Source: an archaeon (GTDB lineage: Archaea > B1Sed10-29 > WALL01). From it: a stretch of 6,939 nucleotides of DNA. The position numbers and the translations under genes were made by a program. The stretch lies in contig JAUVIW010000053.1 in NCBI GenBank assembly GCA_030592525.1, positions 1-6,939 on the forward strand. The letters are read 5' to 3'. The notes beneath the pieces were generated by a model. It had not been told where the DNA came from. It worked only from the letters and a program-made list of their open reading frames with translations, and searched no databases. Below, piece after piece: positions 5,011 to 6,939 of this stretch (position 1 is the first letter of the stretch; every line of letters begins with the position of its first letter).

Positions 5011-5955
5011 ATGTTTATTGAGAAGCGAAAAGTTGGGAAGCGGACGAAGTACTACCTAATCCACTCGTATAGGGTAGGGAAAAAAGTAGAGAAGATAAGG
5101 CGCTTTCTTGGCTCTGACTTGTCGGGAAAAAAACTAGAAAAAATGCGCCCTATTGCGGAAAAACAAATCCGGCAGCGTGTAGCAGCCCACATGAGCATAA
5201 GAGACCCGCTTCTCGGAGCAGTCTCAAAAAGTGAACTAAAGATAATTGACGGCCTAAAAGAAAAATATGATTTCAGGGTTTTCCACCTATCAAAAAAGGA
5301 ATGGGGGCGTTTTACTGAGCTATTTACCTACAACACAAACGCCATAGAGGGATCTGAGCTGACACAAAGAGAAGTGGAGCTGGTACTCGAGGAGGATGTG
5401 CGGCCAAGAGGCAAAAGTGAGAAGGATATTGCGGAAGCATATGGGGTGGACCAGGCAATTGAGTACATACGGAAGAAGAAACCAGCCATTACAATCAAGC
5501 TCATGGAAAAGCTACATCACATGGTATTCAAAGATACAAAGGAATTTGCAGGAACATTTAGGAAGATAGGGGACGAGGCCGTTGTCAGGGATTACACAGG
5601 GAGGATTGTACATCATGGCGCCCCGTCCACTTCAGTGCAAACCCTTCTTAAAGAACTTGTGCAATGGTACGATATCAACAAGAAAAAGTATCTCCCAATT
5701 GTCTTGGCAACGGTAATCCACAACCAGTTCGAGAACATTCACCCATTTGAGGATGGAAATGGCCGTGTGGGGCGGCTCTTGCTAAATAACGCGCTTTTAA
5801 GGCATAATATGCCGCCAGTGAACATTGACCTCACCAAACGGGATGAGTATTACGCCTCTCTAAAGGAATACAGTGATAAGCATAATTTGCGGCCGACCAT
5901 TGAGTTGGTACTCTCTGAGTACAGGGTGCTAAGAAAGAAACTGAAGAAGAGGTGA
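5011..5955 (+). CDS. Fic-domain protein (predicted AMP-transferase, class II-type autoinhibited)
   Basis: 314 aa. The Fic active-site loop is intact at residues 244-255, HPFEDGNGRVGR: His244 as general base, Asp248 for Mg2+, and Asn250, Arg252 and Arg255 for nucleotide phosphates. Upstream, 'TNAIEGS' (109-115) fits the inhibitory (S/T)xxxE(G/N) motif, with Glu113 as the residue that would block productive ATP binding; its position N-terminal to the Fic core makes this class II. 'GTFRKIGDEAVV' (181-192) and 'GRIVHHGAPS' (197-206) match the substrate-docking flap region. Fic enzymes usually transfer AMP from ATP to Ser/Thr/Tyr of a target protein; the target here is unknown. Residues 1-60 are a basic extension ('KRKVGKRTKYYLIHSYRVGK') also seen in archaeal Fic proteins, possibly for nucleic-acid or partner contact. 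There is no signal peptide, so it is cytosolic. It lies between two related 33-bp inverted-repeat elements; the stop codon lies inside the downstream one. It appears to be transcribed alone. Confidence 0.93.
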   Translation: MFIEKRKVGKRTKYYLIHSYRVGKKVEKIRRFLGSDLSGKKLEKMRPIAEKQIRQRVAAHMSIRDPLLGAVSKSELKIIDGLKEKYDFRVFHLSKKEWGRFTELFTYNTNAIEGSELTQREVELVLEEDVRPRGKSEKDIAEAYGVDQAIEYIRKKKPAITIKLMEKLHHMVFKDTKEFAGTFRKIGDEAVVRDYTGRIVHHGAPSTSVQTLLKELVQWYDINKKKYLPIVLATVIHNQFENIHPFEDGNGRVGRLLLNNALLRHNMPPVNIDLTKRDEYYASLKEYSDKHNLRPTIELVLSEYRVLRKKLKKR

Positions 5956-5982
5956 CCACAGCCACTAAACACGTGGTCACCC
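5950..5982. repeat. Downstream copy of the fic-flanking inverted repeat, overlapping the stop codon
   Basis: GGTGACCAC (5951-5959) and GTGGTCACC (5973-5981) are perfect 9-bp inverted arms around 13 bp. The element aligns without gaps over 33 bp, in direct orientation, with 4965-4997: 27 positions are identical and all six differences are transitions. The TGA stop of fic (5953-5955) lies in the left arm. The centre has lost the TATA-like sequence of the upstream copy. As RNA it would form a terminator-like hairpin, but no T-tract follows. Confidence 0.7.
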
Positions 5983-6006
5983 AACAATGTGCTGGCAGAC
6001 CAAGGG

Positions 6007-6062
6007 CCTTGGTATTAATGGGTATCCTGATGGGGGATGTTTGAGAAGACGGTTAGGGATTT
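6007..6062 (+). pseudogene. Decayed coding fragment, copy A (related to 6666-6788)
   Basis: CCTTGGTATTA, TATCCTGATG, GTTTGAGAAGACG and GGATTT occur here in the same order as in copy B at 6701-6772. In the shared frame both copies encode 'LGI' and 'YPD'. Relative to copy B this copy lacks 15 nt (five codons) between those words and has lost one further base before GTTTGAG, which breaks the frame. That pattern suggests descent from a protein-coding sequence. The parent gene is not recognised. Its right end reaches the stop codon of the minus-strand 190-aa gene. Confidence 0.5.
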
Positions 6063-6633
6063 ACGGGATGTGTTTTGCGGGCTTGAATTCTGTTTGTATT
6101 TTAATGCGAGTCTTTAGTTCTAATTCATCATCGAATGTGTGCTTTACTTTGAATGTTATAGGGATGTCTGTTTGAGCATTTTTTATTTTATTCATTAATT
6201 GGGGGTTGTTTACTTCAACATCCCAAGCCATATACTTTGTATCATTTGCTTTCATAATGAATGGCATTTGTAGTTTGTTGTTAATTGTAGGCATGTGTAC
6301 GGTTTTTATTTGATCTACGCTCAATACTGGTTTTTTTATTAGCTCTGTGGGGGTGACTTGGCATATTTCGTTATATACTATGGCTATTATATGGTAAACA
6401 GTTGTGTCTCTGTACCCTTGATTCTTGAAGGCACAGTTTATGTTTATGCTATTATGCTCTATGCACCCCCAATCTTTTGACAGAACTAGTTTTGGTCTGT
6501 CCCGCTCGTGGGCTTCTTTTTCACGGGTGTTCCTGTTCCACGAAATTACTAAGGCTATGGTTCCCACAATTGCCCCACATACTGTTAGGATATCATTTAG
6601 TGTCAGTTGTGATATAGCTTCAATAATTCCCAT
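6061..6633 (-). CDS. Single-pass membrane protein of unknown function
   Basis: 190 aa. Residues ~13-32 form one hydrophobic helix ('NDILTVCGAIVGTIALVISW'). It is followed by a strongly charged stretch ('NRNTREKEAHERDRPKL', 33-49) and then a ~140-residue soluble domain that looks beta-rich, e.g. 'SININCAFKNQGYRDTTVYH' and 'IPITFKVKHTFDDELELKTR'. The basic segment after the helix suggests the large domain is cytosolic, with the N-terminus outside (positive-inside rule). No catalytic motif is recognised; a small N-terminally anchored beta-sandwich is the best description. The ATG at 6633 is preceded at 6655-6664 by a minus-strand AT-rich element about 26 nt away, consistent with leaderless transcription. 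It is more AT-rich than the genes to its left and is flanked by two decayed copies of one coding fragment, suggesting insertion or a local duplication. It is convergent with fic. Confidence 0.75.
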   Translation of the reverse strand: MGIIEAISQLTLNDILTVCGAIVGTIALVISWNRNTREKEAHERDRPKLVLSKDWGCIEHNSININCAFKNQGYRDTTVYHIIAIVYNEICQVTPTELIKKPVLSVDQIKTVHMPTINNKLQMPFIMKANDTKYMAWDVEVNNPQLMNKIKNAQTDIPITFKVKHTFDDELELKTRIKIQTEFKPAKHIP

Positions 6634-6654
6634 TATGTTGTTAGGTCAAACCAT

Positions 6655-6664
6655 CTTTATTTTG
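6655..6664 (-). promoter_or_regulatory. TATA-like element of the 190-aa membrane-protein gene
   Basis: On the minus strand this reads CAAAATAAAG, centred about 26 nt upstream of the ATG at 6633. It has the right spacing for an archaeal TATA box of a leaderless mRNA, with only a moderate match. Confidence 0.35.
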
Positions 6665-6665
6665 A

Positions 6666-6788
6666 TTGCGGTTGGTTACAGGGTACTTTGAGGGATGCAA
6701 CCTTGGCATTAGGGAGTGGGATTGGAGGCAGTATCCTGATGAGGAGACGTTTGAGAAGACGCTGACGGATTTGAGGTGTTTTTTTTGA
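6666..6788 (+). pseudogene. Gene remnant, copy B: C-terminal coding fragment without a start
   Basis: After TGA at 6663-6665 the frame is open for 40 codons to TGA at 6786-6788. It encodes a plausible protein C-terminus containing 'GIREWDWRQYPDEETFEKTL' followed by 'TDLRCFF'. There is no ATG in the frame and no fitting promoter, so it is most likely the truncated 3' end of a lost gene. A run of eight T at 6779-6786 could be that gene's old terminator. Copy A at 6007-6062 shares the same blocks in the same orientation on the other side of the 190-aa gene. I do not recognise the parent family. A short functional peptide starting at TTG is a less likely alternative. Confidence 0.45.
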
Positions 6789-6812
6789 GAATGAAAAAAC
6801 GGAACGAACGGA

Positions 6813-6820
6813 GTATAAAG
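6813..6820 (+). promoter_or_regulatory. TATA-like element before the last gene
   Basis: GTATAAAG is a good TATA-like sequence. Transcription would start about 26 nt on, near 6841-6843, at or just before the GTG (6841) and ATG (6847) start candidates of the frame that runs off the window. Confidence 0.45.
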
Positions 6821-6846
6821 TGGGTTTGAAAGGTTAGTCTGTGCCC

Positions 6847-6939
6847 ATGAAAAACGTCACGTATCATTTTATTGGCATGTTTTATCGATATCAATTTATT
6901 CTTGAAGGTTCAAGAATAAATGGGGTATATCATGACTTA
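6847..6939 (+). CDS. Probable protein-coding gene, N-terminal part (runs off window), function unknown
   Basis: The frame is open from ATG 6847 through the last base (31 codons), beginning MKNVTYHFIGMFYRYQFILE and continuing 'GSRINGVYHDL'. It has a natural amino-acid mix and AT-rich codon use like the 190-aa gene nearby. TAG at 6835-6837 closes the frame upstream, leaving ATG 6847 or GTG 6841 as start. The GTATAAAG element at 6813-6820 supports a start in this position. A perfect 13-bp inverted repeat lies inside the frame. Too little is present for a family call. It may be an accidental open frame, since only 31 codons are visible. Confidence 0.45.
   Translation, partial: MKNVTYHFIGMFYRYQFILEGSRINGVYHDL
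6894..6921. repeat. Perfect 13-bp inverted repeat with 2-bp centre
   Basis: ATTTATTCTTGAA (6894-6906) and TTCAAGAATAAAT (6909-6921) are exact complements separated by GG. The total of 28 bp with a 2-bp spacer resembles a dimeric protein-binding site more than an RNA hairpin. It lies inside the frame starting at 6847; if that frame is not a gene, the repeat could instead be an operator for a start beyond it, such as the ATG at 6932. Confidence 0.6.

Noticed and set aside
5987..6175. Plus-strand frame of 62 codons after fic
   Set aside because: It combines the decayed copy A fragment with antisense of the 190-aa gene; the copy A part is frameshifted relative to copy B, so it is not an intact gene.
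6709..6894. Minus-strand frame of 61 codons at the right end
   Set aside because: It runs antisense across the gene remnant and the T8 run, has low-complexity Ser/Pro/Thr content at its end, and has no promoter at its start.

Overview
The window looks archaeal, most likely from a DPANN-type lineage (inference). Several starts have an AT-rich TATA-like element about 25-35 nt upstream and no clear ribosome-binding site, as expected for leaderless archaeal transcripts. The small winged-helix/RelE pair, the Fic protein with its basic N-terminal extension, and the secreted Cys-rich protein with 'DGICDPDC'-type repeats are all styles I associate with archaeal genomes. There are no rRNA, tRNA, CRISPR or transposase genes.

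Layout: (i) 1-475, minus strand: a two-gene toxin-antitoxin-like module, an 88-aa winged-helix protein followed 19 nt later by a RelE/ParE-like toxin cut off by the window edge. (ii) 476-737: an intergenic region with a strong GC-rich inverted repeat, a second hairpin and a 22-bp near-palindrome; it may hold a structured RNA and the control region of the next gene. (iii) 738-2042, plus strand: a 434-aa protein with two apparent winged-helix domains and an unrecognised C-terminal half, starting at GTG. (iv) 2142-4855, minus strand: a two-gene operon of exported proteins. The first gene encodes a 663-aa disulfide-rich secreted protein with a C-terminal transglutaminase-like Cys-His-Asp domain. 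The second, 2 nt later, encodes a 239-aa Cys-rich protein with a signal peptide and a C-terminal membrane anchor. (v) 4964-5982: a Fic-family (AMPylase-type) gene bracketed by two related 33-bp elements with inverted-repeat arms. The upstream one straddles the TATA box and the downstream one supplies the stop codon. (vi) 6007-6788: a 190-aa single-pass membrane protein (minus strand) between two decayed direct copies of the same coding fragment. (vii) 6789-6939: the start of a probable plus-strand gene, running off the window and containing a perfect 13-bp inverted repeat.

The region reads as an accessory, mosaic stretch. The genes at 738-4855 are visibly GC-rich, the Fic gene is intermediate, and the last kilobase is AT-rich. 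The toxin-antitoxin-like module, the Fic protein and the unknown membrane protein are the kinds of genes found in stress-response or defence neighbourhoods, but no gene here proves a defence role. The most unusual structures are the paired elements around fic, the GC-rich foldable region at 531-624, and the duplicated gene remnant around the 190-aa gene.
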